Of a DNA stretch of 64,000 nt, positions 27,490-36,938 are shown in pieces; position 1 is the first letter of the stretch, and every line of letters starts with the position of its first letter. The DNA lies in the NCBI RefSeq assembly GCF_003160695.1, contig NZ_QGDD01000007.1, positions 62,001 to 126,000 on the forward strand, given 5' to 3'. This DNA comes from Nocardioides silvaticus (GTDB taxonomy: Bacteria > Actinomycetota > Actinomycetes > Propionibacteriales > Nocardioidaceae). The notes beneath the pieces were generated by a model, which did no database searches, was not told the DNA's origin, and saw only the letters and a list, made by a program, of their open reading frames with translations. The translations under genes and the position numbers were made by a program.

Positions 27490-28654
27490 CGCCGAGATCA
27501 TCCCGATCGGCACGCGGGGCCGGCCCGGTCGCGGCACGGGCACCCGCCCGTCGGCCGCGGCGCGCAACCTGGCGCCCAAGGGCCGTTCCGGCGGCGCGAA
27601 GTCCGAGCCGCCGCGCGCCGACGCCGAGACCGAGACGCCGACCGCGGCGGCCCCCGACGAGGCTGCTGTCCCGGCGCCGGAGACCGAGCCCGTCGTGCCC
27701 CTCGCCTCCGAGCAGCCCGCCACCAGCGCGCGGCTCGAGCTCTCGGAGCGCGAGGGCCCCGGCATCCCGCTCGGCGACCTGCTGAACGCCTTCCAGGCGG
27801 CAGCCCGCGAGGTGTTCGGCGAGCAGTGGGAGCACCAGCTCGCCCATTTCCTCGCCTTCCTCCGTCGGCGGCTGACCGGCGACTACGTCGTCGACGAGTT
27901 CGGGTTCGACGCCGAGATCACCGAGCGGTTCTTCCTCGCCGCGGTCCGGCCGATCGCGGAGAAGTGGTTCCGCGTCGAGGTCCGCGGCGCCGAGAACATC
28001 CCCGCCGAGGGCGGCGCGCTCATCGTGTCCAACCACTCGGGCACCATCCCGGTCGACGCACTGATGACGATGGCGATGGTCCACGACCACACCGGCCGGC
28101 ACCTGCGGGCGCTCGGCGCCGACCTGGTCTTCAAGCTGCCGTTCGTCAGCAAGGTCGCACGCAAGGGCGGCGCGACCCTCGCGTGCAACGAGGACGCCGA
28201 GCGGATGCTGGCCGGCGGGGAGCTGGTCGGGGTGTGGCCCGAGGGCTTCAAGGGCATCGGCAAGCCCTACTCCCAGCGGTACAAGCTGCAGCGGTTCGGT
28301 CGCGGCGGCTTCGTCTCGGCCGCCCTGCGCACCCAGGTCCCGATCGTGCCGCTGTCGGTCGTCGGCGCCGAGGAGATCTACCCGCTCGTCGGCAACGTGC
28401 CGGCGCTGGCCCGGCTGCTCGGCGTGCCCTACATCCCGATCACGCCGCTGTTCCCCTGGCTTGGTCCGCTCGGGATGGTGCCGCTACCGTCGAAGTGGCT
28501 GCTCGAGTTCGGCGAGCCGATCCGCACCGACGAGTACGACGACCACGCCGCCGAGGACCCGATGCTGGTCTTCAACGTCACCGACCAGGTGCGCGAGACG
28601 ATCCAGCAGACGCTCTACAGCCTGCTGATGCAGCGCCAGTCGGTCTTCAAGTAG
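27482..28654 (+). CDS. 1-acyl-glycerol-3-phosphate-type acyltransferase (PlsC-like)
   Basis: 390 residues. A disordered ~85-residue N-terminus rich in Pro, Ala, Glu and Arg is followed by the acyltransferase domain with N-H-S-G-T-I-P-V-D (H-x4-D) near 180 and V-W-P-E-G-F-K-G near 250. Such enzymes acylate lysophospholipids or related glycerol phosphates. It is the counterpart of Rv0502 by position and overlaps the epimerase gene by 8 nt, so the two are co-translated. Confidence 0.88.
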   Translation: MGDAEIIPIGTRGRPGRGTGTRPSAAARNLAPKGRSGGAKSEPPRADAETETPTAAAPDEAAVPAPETEPVVPLASEQPATSARLELSEREGPGIPLGDLLNAFQAAAREVFGEQWEHQLAHFLAFLRRRLTGDYVVDEFGFDAEITERFFLAAVRPIAEKWFRVEVRGAENIPAEGGALIVSNHSGTIPVDALMTMAMVHDHTGRHLRALGADLVFKLPFVSKVARKGGATLACNEDAERMLAGGELVGVWPEGFKGIGKPYSQRYKLQRFGRGGFVSAALRTQVPIVPLSVVGAEEIYPLVGNVPALARLLGVPYIPITPLFPWLGPLGMVPLPSKWLLEFGEPIRTDEYDDHAAEDPMLVFNVTDQVRETIQQTLYSLLMQRQSVFK

Positions 28655-28677
28655 TCGGCCGAGAGTCGGCCGAGCGC

Positions 28678-28698
28678 GTCTCCGCTCCGGGCGGAGAC
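28678..28698. terminator. Hairpin between convergent genes
   Basis: GTCTCCGC-TCCGG-GCGGAGAC forms a perfect 8-bp stem with a 5-nt loop, 24 nt after the acyltransferase stop and 63 nt from the end of the DUF5667 gene. No U-tract follows. A duplicated AGTCGGCCGAG lies just before it (28653-28674). Confidence 0.5.
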
Positions 28699-28760
28699 AG
28701 GGCCGGTGCGCCGGTCGGCACGAGGTCGGCCGGCGTCTGCACGCAGGGCCGGATCGTCGG

Positions 28761-29927
28761 CTACTTCGAACCCAGCAGGCCGTCGACGAGCTCGCCGATG
28801 CCGTTGACGACGCCGTTGAGCGTCTCGTTGACGGTCGTGGTGGTCACCTGACCGCCGGCGTCGAGACCGTCCTTGATCTGGTCACCGAGGTCCTTCAGCG
28901 GACCGGACACGTCGTCGGGGTCCACATCGGGGTCGACCGGCGGCACGGTCGGCGTGTCGTCGGTCGAGGTCGGCGGCGTCCGGGTCTCGGTGCCCTGCGG
29001 CTCCTGGTCGGAGGTCTTGCCGTCCTCGTTCTTGGCGATCTTCTCGACCTTCTCGGTGTCGAGGACGCCGTCGATCGTCAGCGGCGTCTCCTGAAGGCTG
29101 AGGAGGCCGTGCAGGCTGCGCGCGAGCGACATCGTGGCGAACTCGGGGAGCTCGGTGACGTCGCCGTTGCCGCAGGTCGGGCAGAGCTGGAAGGCGGCGG
29201 TGTCGGCCTGCTGCACCGACTGCGCCGCGGTGATCAGCGCCGGCCGTGCCTCGGTCGGCACGACGTCGCCGAGGCTGTTGAGCTCGGCCATCGAGTCGTC
29301 GGCGAAGGTGCGCAGGTCGCCGATCGCGTCCTGGTCGCCGGTCGAGGCGTACTCGTCGAGCGCGAGCTCGGCGGCCTGGTTGGACTGGTCGGTGAAGTCC
29401 TGCAGCGTGGAGGCGACGGTCTTGGCGTCGGCGCCCTCGGCGGTGAGCTGCTCGGCCTCGGCCAGCCGGTTCTCGGCGTGGGCGAGGAGCGTGCGCGCCT
29501 TCGCGGCGTCGTCGGACTGGAGATTGGTCTGGGCGTTCTCGATCGCCCGCTTGACCGGGTAGAGCACGTCGCCCGGCAGCGCGGACTGGGATGCCATGGC
29601 CATCGAGCCGGTGGCGGCGACGATCGCGAAGCCGCCGAGCACGGTCGCGGCGCGGCGCTCGCGGGCGCCGGAGCGCTGGCGCGGCGTGAGCCGGACCCGC
29701 ACCGCGTCGTCGACGGGACGGGTCATCCGGGCCGCCTCGACGACCAGCCGGCTGCGCAGGTCGAGCACGAAGTCGGGGCGGGCCTCGACGACGGGCACGG
29801 CGCTCAGCGCGCCGATCAGCTCGAGCAGCTCGGCGTGCTCGGTGGCCGCTTCCTGCTCACGGGCAGGAGCAGTCAGCAGCGCGTCGAATTCCTCGGCACG
29901 GCGCCTGCTCACGTAGGCCCCCGTCAT
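28761..29927 (-). CDS. DUF5667 membrane protein, probable RsbN-like anti-sigma factor
   Basis: 388 residues from ATG 29927 (GGTGGAG upstream). The N-terminal ~95 residues are cytosolic in type, then one hydrophobic helix near 97-118 precedes S-A-L-P-G-D-V-L-Y-P-V-K-R and a long helical extracellular region; the tail is Thr/Pro/Asp-rich. Its place directly after a BldN-type sigma gene matches rsbN of Streptomyces, the membrane anti-sigma factor of BldN. A BldN-type promoter lies upstream. Confidence 0.8.
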   Translation of the reverse strand: MTGAYVSRRRAEEFDALLTAPAREQEAATEHAELLELIGALSAVPVVEARPDFVLDLRSRLVVEAARMTRPVDDAVRVRLTPRQRSGARERRAATVLGGFAIVAATGSMAMASQSALPGDVLYPVKRAIENAQTNLQSDDAAKARTLLAHAENRLAEAEQLTAEGADAKTVASTLQDFTDQSNQAAELALDEYASTGDQDAIGDLRTFADDSMAELNSLGDVVPTEARPALITAAQSVQQADTAAFQLCPTCGNGDVTELPEFATMSLARSLHGLLSLQETPLTIDGVLDTEKVEKIAKNEDGKTSDQEPQGTETRTPPTSTDDTPTVPPVDPDVDPDDVSGPLKDLGDQIKDGLDAGGQVTTTTVNETLNGVVNGIGELVDGLLGSK

Positions 29928-29964
29928 GCTCTCCACCCTTGATCGTTCGAAAGTCTCCAACCGG

Positions 29965-29993
29965 CCAACGACCGCGCCGGAGCGTTGGTTACG
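29965..29993 (-). promoter_or_regulatory. BldN-type ECF promoter before the anti-sigma gene
   Basis: On the - strand, CGTAAC (29993-29988), 17 bp, CGTTGG (29970-29965), 37 nt before the start codon. The published Streptomyces BldN consensus, as I recall it, is CGTAAC-N16-CGTTGA, and rsbN itself is a target. Here the spacer is 17 and the last base differs, which is still close. It implies feedback by the adjacent sigma factor. Confidence 0.65.
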
Positions 29994-30069
29994 CCTGATC
30001 GGATGTGACGTGCGTAATCCGGGTGGACTAGGACGGCATGGCCCGTCGGGACTAGGTGGCGCAGGGCCG

Positions 30070-30864
30070 TCATCGCAGGCCCTCCGGCATCAGCTTGGCC
30101 AGGTTGCGGACCCCGCGGAGCTGGAGCTGCTTGATGGCGCCCTCGCTCCGGCCGAGCACCTGTGCCGTCTCGGCGATGCTCATCCCCTGGAGGAACCGCA
30201 TGACCAGGCAGTCCTTCTGCTCGTTCGGCAGGTCGGTCAGCGCTTCGAGCAGGATCTCGTTGGTCAGGCTCGCGAGCACCGCGTTCTCGGGACCCTCGGT
30301 GGTGTCGTCGTGCTGGCCCATGTCCTCGGTGGTCATCTCGAGGCGGGTGCGGCCGGCCTTGAAGTGGTCGGTCGCGAGGTTGCGGGCGATCGTCATCAGC
30401 CAGGCGCCGAAGTCCTTGCCCTGCCAGCGGAACGAGGACATGTTGCGCAGCGCCCGGAAGAACGTCTCCGAGGTGAGGTCCTCGGCCACGACGATCGAAC
30501 GGGTGCGGTAGTAGAGGAACCGGTAGACCGAGGGCTGGTAGTGGTCGTAGAGGAGGCCGAACGCGTCGGCGTCGCCGCCGCGGGCCAGCTCGACCAGGCC
30601 GATCAGCCGCTCACGCTCCTCGGGGGAGTCCTCCGAGGACGCGGCCAGCCGGGCGTCGCCGTACCCGGAGCCGGAGCCGGCCTCGGCGTCGTAGCCGGTG
30701 TCGGCCTCGCTGAGCAGCCAGCCGAGCGCGGAGGGCCGGCCGGCCGGAACCGGCGCCGCGCCGCCGGCGACGGCGAGGTCGGGGGCTGAGGGAGGGAGCA
30801 GCGCGGAGGCGACAGCAGCGCGCAAGGCCGCGAGGCCGCGCGTGATGTCTGTCTCCAGGCTCAC
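30070..30864 (-). CDS. ECF sigma factor of the BldN type
   Basis: 264 residues from GTG 30864, with GGGAGGG 7 nt upstream. An N-terminal extension of about 75-90 residues precedes region 2 (D-A-F-G-L-L-Y-D-H-Y, then Y-Y-R-T-R, A-E-D-L-T-S-E-T-F) and region 4 (L-P-N-E-Q-K-D-C-L, then S-I-A-E-T-A-Q-V-L-G-R-S-E-G-A-I-K-Q-L). An N-terminal extension, the downstream DUF5667 gene and the SerB/glutaredoxin/rex/hem neighbourhood all match bldN of Streptomyces, where the extension is removed by proteolysis. Confidence 0.85.
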   Translation of the reverse strand: MSLETDITRGLAALRAAVASALLPPSAPDLAVAGGAAPVPAGRPSALGWLLSEADTGYDAEAGSGSGYGDARLAASSEDSPEERERLIGLVELARGGDADAFGLLYDHYQPSVYRFLYYRTRSIVVAEDLTSETFFRALRNMSSFRWQGKDFGAWLMTIARNLATDHFKAGRTRLEMTTEDMGQHDDTTEGPENAVLASLTNEILLEALTDLPNEQKDCLVMRFLQGMSIAETAQVLGRSEGAIKQLQLRGVRNLAKLMPEGLR

Positions 30865-31018
30865 TGGATTTCCCTCCCAGGTTGACGCCCCGGTCACCGA
30901 TCTTAGGGCCGATTGGCCGCTTGTGAAACCGCAACGGTCACCGTGGACCCCTTGGATCACATCTGATTACACGATTTCCGCGGGAGCTCCGCCGGAAATC
31001 GGCAGAATTGAAGGGCGG

Positions 31019-31906
31019 TCAACCGAGGTGACGGCGCACCTGACGGCGCACGACGACGCTCGCGAGGGCCGCCCCGGTGGCCGCGGAGCCGACCACGAGC
31101 CCGGCCCGGGCCGCCTTGCGACCGGTGCGGTAGTCGCGGATCCGCCAGCCGTGCTCCCGGGCGTGGGCGCGCAGCTTGGGATCGGGATTGATGGCGCAGG
31201 GGTCGCCGACCAGGCTCAGCATCGGCAGGTCGTTGGAGGAGTCGGAGTACGCCGAGCACCGGGTCAGGTCGAGGCCCTCCCGCTCGGCGAGGGCCAAGAT
31301 CGCCTCCGCCTTCGCCGGGCCGTGCAGCATGTCGCCGACGAGCCTGCCCGTGTAGACGCCGTCGACGTGCTCGGCGACGGTGCCGAGGGCGCCGGTGAGG
31401 CCCAGCCGCTTCGCGATCAGCCGGGCGATCTCGATCGGTGCTGCGGTGACCAGCCAGACCCGCTGCCCCTCGTCGAGGTGCAGCTGCGCGAGCGCCCGGG
31501 TGCCGGGCCAGATCCGGTGCGCCATCGCCTCGTCGAAGATCTCCTCCCCGACCTCCTCGAGCTCGGCCACGGTGTGGCCGGCGATGAACGCCAGCGCCGA
31601 GTTGCGGGCCTCGGCGACGTGCTCGGGATCCTCGACGCCGACGAAGCGGAAGTACGCCTGCTTGTAGGCGGCACCGAGGAGGTCGCGGGTCGTGAAAAAC
31701 TTGCGGCGGTAGAGGCCGCGGGCCAGGTGGAAGATGCTGGCGCCCTGCATGACGGTGTTGTCCACGTCGAAGAAGGCGGCTGCGCGGGCGTCGGCCGGTG
31801 TCGCCAGCGCCGACTCGACCTCGGCCGCGGACGCCGCCGCCTCGCCGGCCAGCTTCGAGCGCTGCTTCAGGTTCAGCCGCTTGGCGCGTTCGGAGGGCGC
31901 GGGCAT
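31019..31906 (-). CDS. HAD-IB phosphatase (SerB1-like), C-terminal membrane anchor
   Basis: 295 residues. HAD motifs: A-F-F-D-V-D-N-T-V near 45, V-T-A-A-P near 155 and Y-S-D-S-S-N-D-L-P near 230. The D-V-D-N-T start and the cap resemble SerB-like phosphatases (M. tuberculosis SerB1, Rv0505c, is the positional match). A hydrophobic stretch near 270-285 followed by R-R-Q-V-R-R may anchor it. TAGTCT ends 6 nt before the start, suggesting leaderless translation. Confidence 0.88.
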   Translation of the reverse strand: MPAPSERAKRLNLKQRSKLAGEAAASAAEVESALATPADARAAAFFDVDNTVMQGASIFHLARGLYRRKFFTTRDLLGAAYKQAYFRFVGVEDPEHVAEARNSALAFIAGHTVAELEEVGEEIFDEAMAHRIWPGTRALAQLHLDEGQRVWLVTAAPIEIARLIAKRLGLTGALGTVAEHVDGVYTGRLVGDMLHGPAKAEAILALAEREGLDLTRCSAYSDSSNDLPMLSLVGDPCAINPDPKLRAHAREHGWRIRDYRTGRKAARAGLVVGSAATGAALASVVVRRQVRRHLG

Positions 31907-31958
31907 GGCTAGAGACTAACGGCCGCCAGGGCCGGTCATCCCGCGTACTATCGCGGCC

Positions 31959-33533
31959 ATGTCTGTCGTCGCCGACGTGGCTGCTCTCGTGGGAACCGCT
32001 GCAGCCGAGGCAGGCGATCGGCTCGCCGTGGTCGAGGCCGGCGGCCGCGGGATGACGTGGTCCGAGCTCGACGTCGAGGTGAGCCGGGTCGCGAGCGGTC
32101 TCGGCCCGGCCGGCATCGTCGCCGGGCACCGGGTGCTCCTGGCCCTCGGCAACCGGCTCGAGTTCGTGACGACCTACCTCGGGGTGCTGCGGGCGCAGGC
32201 CGTCGCGGTCCCCGTGAACCCCGGCTCGACCCCCAACGAGCTGGCCCGGATGCTGGCCGACTCCGGGTCCCGGCTCGTCGTCGCCGACCCCGACACGATC
32301 GGCCCCGTCCGCGCCGCGGTCGCCGAGGTCCGCCAGGACGACGACCGCCCGTTGCGGGTGGTCCTCGTCGGTGGCGAGCCCGCGCCCGACGAGCAGTCGT
32401 ACGACGACCTCCGGACCGCCGAACCGCGCGACCCGCTGCCGCTGCGCGACCCCGAGGCGCTCGCGGTGCTGCTCTACACCAGTGGCACCTCCGGCCGACC
32501 GCGCGCGGTGATGCTCACCCACCGCGCCCTCGTCGCGAACCTGGAGCAGGTCGCCACCGTCGAGCCGCCGATGATCCACAGCGACGACGTCGTGCTCGGC
32601 GTGCTGCCGCTCTTCCACGTCTACGGGCTCAACGCCGTGCTGGGCGGGGTGCTGCGCCACCGGGCCAAGCTCGTGCTCGCGGAGCGGTTCGACCCCGAGG
32701 GCACCCTCGACCTGATCGAGGACGAGGCGTGCAGCGTGGTGCCGGTCGCGCCGCCGGTCTTCGCCCACTGGCGCGGCGTCGACGCGCTCGAGGAGCGGCT
32801 CGGCCCGGTCCGGCTGGTGCTCTCCGGGTCGGCCCCGCTGTCCGCGGAGGTCATCGACGAGTTCACCGCTCGCACCGGCGTGCCGGTCCACCAGGGCTAC
32901 GGCCTCACGGAGGCGGCGCCGGTCGTCACCACCACGCTGCGGTCCGAGGGCTCCGAGCCCGGCTCGGTCGGCTCGCCGCTCGACGGCATCGAGCTGCGGC
33001 TCGTCGACGACGACCGGGTGCAGCTGACCGGTGCCGACCTGAGCGACCCCGGCGAGATCGAGATCCGCGGGGCCAACCTGTTCAGCGGCTACTGGCCCGA
33101 CGGGGTGGACGGCCCCGACGAGGACGGCTGGTGGCCCACCGGCGACGTCGGTGTCCTCGACGCCGCCGGCGACCTGCACCTGGTCGACCGGGTCAAGGAC
33201 CTGGTGATCGTCTCGGGGTTCAACGTCTACCCGACCGAGGTCGAGTCGGTGATCTGCGACGTTCCCGGCGTTCGCGAGGTCGCGGTCATCGGCGCCGACG
33301 ACGTGGTGACCGGAGAGACGGTCGTCGCGTTCGTCGTACCTGCCGACGCGGGGGCGGACCGGGACGCGCTCGCAGCCGCCGTCACCGCGTGGTGCGCCGA
33401 CCGGCTGGCCCGGTTCAAGCAGCCGACCCGGCTCGAGGTCGTCGACGAGCTCCCGCACTCGGTCACCGGCAAGGTCCAGAAGGGCCGGCTGCGCGGCCAG
33501 GAGCGACGGCGCGCGCTCGGTCTGATCGAGTAG
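31959..33533 (+). CDS. AMP-dependent acyl-CoA ligase
   Basis: 524 residues. ANL-superfamily motifs are complete: Y-T-S-G-T-S-G-R-P-R near 173, Q-G-Y-G-L-T-E near 311, W-x-P-T-G-D near 390 and the final Lys in G-K-V-Q-K-G. It activates a carboxylic acid as an acyl-adenylate and CoA ester; chain length is unknown. TACTAT ends 7 nt before ATG. It is inserted between the SerB-like and glutaredoxin genes. Confidence 0.9.
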   Translation: MSVVADVAALVGTAAAEAGDRLAVVEAGGRGMTWSELDVEVSRVASGLGPAGIVAGHRVLLALGNRLEFVTTYLGVLRAQAVAVPVNPGSTPNELARMLADSGSRLVVADPDTIGPVRAAVAEVRQDDDRPLRVVLVGGEPAPDEQSYDDLRTAEPRDPLPLRDPEALAVLLYTSGTSGRPRAVMLTHRALVANLEQVATVEPPMIHSDDVVLGVLPLFHVYGLNAVLGGVLRHRAKLVLAERFDPEGTLDLIEDEACSVVPVAPPVFAHWRGVDALEERLGPVRLVLSGSAPLSAEVIDEFTARTGVPVHQGYGLTEAAPVVTTTLRSEGSEPGSVGSPLDGIELRLVDDDRVQLTGADLSDPGEIEIRGANLFSGYWPDGVDGPDEDGWWPTGDVGVLDAAGDLHLVDRVKDLVIVSGFNVYPTEVESVICDVPGVREVAVIGADDVVTGETVVAFVVPADAGADRDALAAAVTAWCADRLARFKQPTRLEVVDELPHSVTGKVQKGRLRGQERRRALGLIE

Positions 33534-33538
33534 CGGCG

Positions 33539-33781
33539 ATGTCCGAGCCCCGCGTCACCCTCTACTCCCGGCCCGGTTGCCACCTCTGCGACGACGCCCG
33601 CGCGATCGTCGCGGCAGTCTGCGCCGAGCTGGGCGAGACCTACGCCGAGGTGTCGATCGACGACGACCCCGCGCTGCAGCAGCGGTTCGGCGAGGAGATC
33701 CCGGTGACGTTCGTCGACGGGAAGCAGCACGACTTCTGGCGGGTCGACGCGACCCGCCTCCGGAGGGCCCTCACGGCCTGA
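33539..33781 (+). CDS. Glutaredoxin-family protein
   Basis: 80 residues. The N-terminus V-T-L-Y-S-R-P-G-C-H-L-C-D holds the C-x2-C redox pair, and I-P-V-T-F-V-D-G matches the cis-Pro loop of the thioredoxin fold. It belongs to the short glutaredoxin-like (YruB/NrdH-like) group that sits near rex and hemA in actinobacteria (Rv0508 by position). It starts 5 nt after the ligase stop. It may donate electrons to a reductase or sense thiols; this is not determined. Confidence 0.9.
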   Translation: MSEPRVTLYSRPGCHLCDDARAIVAAVCAELGETYAEVSIDDDPALQQRFGEEIPVTFVDGKQHDFWRVDATRLRRALTA

Positions 33782-33808
33782 CGTCCCGCGACCCTTAGGG
33801 TCGGGGTT

Positions 33809-34342
33809 GTGGTTGGGACGACGCGGCGCACGGGGGCGCTGGCGGGGATCGTCGTGGTCCTCGTCGTGCTCCTGCTGAGCCACCGGTTCGGGCGTGCGGA
33901 GCCCACAGCGGACTACCGGCCGGACCTCCCGCCCGACGCGCTCGCCACCGGCTGCTACCCGCTGCCCGGCGGCGCTTCCCTCGACCTCGCCTACCAGGTA
34001 CGACGCGACGGCGACGTCGTCGTCGACGGAGAGCTGCGCCGCGTCCTGGTCGGCCAGTACGACGAGGTCGACGACGCCGCGGCGCTCGAGACGATCGTCG
34101 AGGACTTCACCGACGTCGGGTACGTCGCGTCCGACCGACCCGCGCCGTACGACGCGGTGCTGCGGCAGCCCGGCGCCGGCCCCGCAGAGGAGGTGCGACT
34201 GACCGTCGAGCAGCTGCCGGGACTCGAGGAGGACACGCTGGTCCGCGGGACGTTCGAGCTCGACCTCCCGGTCGCGGAGCTCGCGAGCGACGCCGAGGTC
34301 TGCGCCGACCCGAGGTCGACGAAGCGGTGGGACGACGAGTGA
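33809..34342 (+). CDS. Membrane-anchored hypothetical protein
   Basis: 177 residues. One N-terminal helix at about residues 9-25 anchors a hydrophilic domain that begins after R-F-G-R-A-E. Two cysteines (near 50 and 166) could pair. TAGGGT ends 7 nt before the GTG, a leaderless pattern. The stop overlaps the GT-C gene start as GTGA, linking it to the glycosylation cassette. No family is recognised. Confidence 0.78.
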   Translation: MVGTTRRTGALAGIVVVLVVLLLSHRFGRAEPTADYRPDLPPDALATGCYPLPGGASLDLAYQVRRDGDVVVDGELRRVLVGQYDEVDDAAALETIVEDFTDVGYVASDRPAPYDAVLRQPGAGPAEEVRLTVEQLPGLEEDTLVRGTFELDLPVAELASDAEVCADPRSTKRWDDE

Positions 34343-35871
34343 GCGCACCCACCACGACCACGCCCCTCGCGACCACCGGCCCGCTCGGCTGGGTCGGCCG
34401 GGTCGCGGCCCGGCTGCCCCGCCCCGAGGTGCTGCTGGTGTGGCTGCTGGTCGCCCACGTCGTGCTCAAGCTGCTGATCTACCCGCTGACGATGCACGCG
34501 CCGGCCTACAACGACGAGCAGCAGTACTACGACGGCGCCCGCGCCCTCTCCAACCTGCTGCGCGACGTCTTCGCCTTCACCGCGCCGGACGGCGCGGAGC
34601 TCGAGCGCAACGTCGTCGCGTCGGGGTGGTTCATGCCCGGCATGGCGATCCTGATGACGCCGCTGTTCGTCGTCCTCCCCGACGCCGCCGACCCGCTGTG
34701 CCGCGCCTACCTCGGCGTCGCGAACTTCCTGGTCCTGCTCTGGGCCGTCCGCTCCGTCAAGAAACGCCTCGGTCCTGGTTACGCGACGCTGCTCGTCGCG
34801 TTCCCTGCGCTGCTCCCGAGCTGGGTGCTGATGTCGTTCACCGCCTACGGCGACCCGCTCAGCGGCGTCGTGCTCGTCGTGCTGGTCGCGCACGTGGTCG
34901 ACATGCTGCGGCGGCTCCGCGCCGGCGAGCCGCCGGCCTGGAAGGAGGCCCTCCAGCTCGGCCTGCTCGCGATCGCCGTCCTCTACCTGCGGTCGAGCAC
35001 GTCGATCGTCCTCGCGGCCCTCGGCCTGGTGACGCTGGTGGCGGCGCTGGTGCTGCTCCGCGGCGCCGCGCGGTGGCGCGCCCTCGCCGCCGCCGGCCTC
35101 GCGGGCGTGGTGTTCCTGATGCTTCTCGCCCCGTGGTCGATCGCCGCGTCGAGGTCGCTCGAGGCGAGGGTCGTCACGACCACGACGGTGCCGATCTCGC
35201 TGGCCAACACGTTCGGCGACCGCGAGCAGGTCTGCTTCGGCGAGTGCGACCCCGACAGCTTCCTGTGGTTCCGGCCGCTGCGCTACGCGCGTGAGGTCGC
35301 GCGGGCGACGGGGGAGTCCGAGGTCGAGGTCGAGAAGCAGATGTCCGACTACGCGCTGCGCGACCTCGACCGTCGCGACTACGCCCGCCAGACCTGGTGG
35401 AACATCGGCTCCTACTTCCTGCTCCCTGCCAACTTCGTCCGCTACATCGCGCCGCCCGAGGGAAGGGGGCCGGTGGGCATGGCCGCCCAGAAGCTGATCT
35501 GGGGTGCGACCTACGCCTACTTCATCCCGGTCCTGCTGCTCACCCTGCTGTCGATGCTGTTCGTGCAGCTGCGCTCGCTCGAGGCGCAGATCCTCGACAC
35601 GCTCACCAAGCTGGCGCTGCTCGCGCTGTTCGTGCAGCCGTTCGTCCACGTCGCCGGGTCGCGCTACTGGACCACCGCCGGCCCGCTGTTCATCCTCGCC
35701 GCAGCCGGCTTCCTTCGGGAGCTTTACGTACGACGACGCCACGTCGCCCCGGTCCGCGAGCACCTCGACGGCACCGACGCGCAGCTCAGCCGGTGGCTCA
35801 AACCCCTGCAGGTGGCGCTGTCCGCTGTGTTCGTCGGCGCGCTGCTCGTCGTCGGCGTGATGGCGATCTGA
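34339..35871 (+). CDS. GT-C type membrane glycosyltransferase
   Basis: 510 residues, 10-12 membrane helices. After the first helix the loop Y-N-D-E-Q-Q-Y-Y-D-G-A carries the D-E pair expected in the first periplasmic loop of GT-C enzymes (PMT/ArnT type). It would transfer a sugar from a polyprenyl carrier to an outside acceptor. The GTG start overlaps the preceding stop. The next two genes encode GtrB-like and GtrA-like proteins, so this could be the acceptor-specific transferase. Confidence 0.75.
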   Translation: MSAPTTTTPLATTGPLGWVGRVAARLPRPEVLLVWLLVAHVVLKLLIYPLTMHAPAYNDEQQYYDGARALSNLLRDVFAFTAPDGAELERNVVASGWFMPGMAILMTPLFVVLPDAADPLCRAYLGVANFLVLLWAVRSVKKRLGPGYATLLVAFPALLPSWVLMSFTAYGDPLSGVVLVVLVAHVVDMLRRLRAGEPPAWKEALQLGLLAIAVLYLRSSTSIVLAALGLVTLVAALVLLRGAARWRALAAAGLAGVVFLMLLAPWSIAASRSLEARVVTTTTVPISLANTFGDREQVCFGECDPDSFLWFRPLRYAREVARATGESEVEVEKQMSDYALRDLDRRDYARQTWWNIGSYFLLPANFVRYIAPPEGRGPVGMAAQKLIWGATYAYFIPVLLLTLLSMLFVQLRSLEAQILDTLTKLALLALFVQPFVHVAGSRYWTTAGPLFILAAAGFLRELYVRRRHVAPVREHLDGTDAQLSRWLKPLQVALSAVFVGALLVVGVMAI

Positions 35872-35903
35872 CCGGTCCTCCCCGCTCATCTAGAGTTCCC
35901 CGC

Positions 35904-36938
35904 ATGCCCGATCCCGGCGACGCTGCTCCCGCCCGGCGACGGATCGCCTACGTCCTGCCGGTCTACAACGAGCAGGACAACATCGCGGTCTTCCACGACG
36001 CGCTCACCGAGGCGACCGCCGCGCGCGACGACCTCGACTTCGAGTTCGTCTACGTCGACGACGGCAGCCGTGACAGCTCGCTCGAGCGGCTGCTCGAGCT
36101 GCGCACCGCCGATCCCCGGGTCACCGTGCTGTCGCTCTCGCGCAACTTCGGCCACCAGCTCGCCGTGACGGCGGGCCTCGACCTGGTCGCCGAGGACGGC
36201 ACGGCGGACGCGGTGATCGTGATGGACACCGACCTCCAGGACCCGCCCCGCGTCAGCATCGAGATGGTCGGCCTCTGGGAGACCGGCGTCGACGTCGTCT
36301 ACGGCCAACGCCGCAGCCGCAAGGACAGCGTCTTCAAGCGGAGCACGGCCTATGTCTTCTACTGGGCGCTCGACCGGCTGGCCTCGATCGAGATCCCGCG
36401 CAACGTCGGCGACTTCCGGTTGATGGACGCCCGCGTCGTCGCCGAGGTGTCCCGCTACCGGGAGCACGGGCGGTTCCTCCGCGGCATCGTCGCGCACGTC
36501 GGCTTCCGGCAGGAGGCGCTGCTCTTCGACCGCGACGAGCGGTACGCCGGCGAGACCGGGTACCCGCTGCGCAAGATGCTCAGCTTCGCCGCCAACGGCA
36601 TCCTCGGGTTCTCGACCGCCCCGCTGCGGATGATCAGCCGGCTCGGCATCGCGATCTCGCTGCTCAGCGTGCTGCTGGCGCTCTACGTGCTCTACGTGCG
36701 GATCTTCGAGCCCGACCAGACGGTGCCCGGCTGGGCGTTCCTCGGGGTCGGCATGTTCCTGCTGGGCGGTCTCCAGCTGATCATGATGGGCGTGATCGGC
36801 TCCTACCTCGGCCGGGTCTACATCGAGGCCCAGGACCGGCCGCTGTACTCCCTCTCCCTCGTTGCCCGCGACGGCGGTCCGCCGCACCCGCGGCGGCACC
36901 GGGACATGGGACAGGCCGACCCCGGGGTGGTCTCCTGA
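35904..36938 (+). CDS. GtrB-like polyprenyl-phosphate glycosyltransferase (GT2)
   Basis: 344 residues. The GT2 domain has V-L-P-V-Y-N-E near 19, Y-V-D-D-G-S near 50 and M-D-T-D-L-Q-D near 105. Two C-terminal helices (about 255-280 and 290-315) and the end R-V-Y-I-E-A-Q-D-R-P-L-Y are typical of GtrB/DPM1-type enzymes that load a sugar onto undecaprenyl phosphate. A CTGACC -35 and TAGAGT -10 with a 17-bp spacer, 7 nt before the ATG, give a leaderless promoter inside the cassette. Confidence 0.9.
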   Translation: MPDPGDAAPARRRIAYVLPVYNEQDNIAVFHDALTEATAARDDLDFEFVYVDDGSRDSSLERLLELRTADPRVTVLSLSRNFGHQLAVTAGLDLVAEDGTADAVIVMDTDLQDPPRVSIEMVGLWETGVDVVYGQRRSRKDSVFKRSTAYVFYWALDRLASIEIPRNVGDFRLMDARVVAEVSRYREHGRFLRGIVAHVGFRQEALLFDRDERYAGETGYPLRKMLSFAANGILGFSTAPLRMISRLGIAISLLSVLLALYVLYVRIFEPDQTVPGWAFLGVGMFLLGGLQLIMMGVIGSYLGRVYIEAQDRPLYSLSLVARDGGPPHPRRHRDMGQADPGVVS

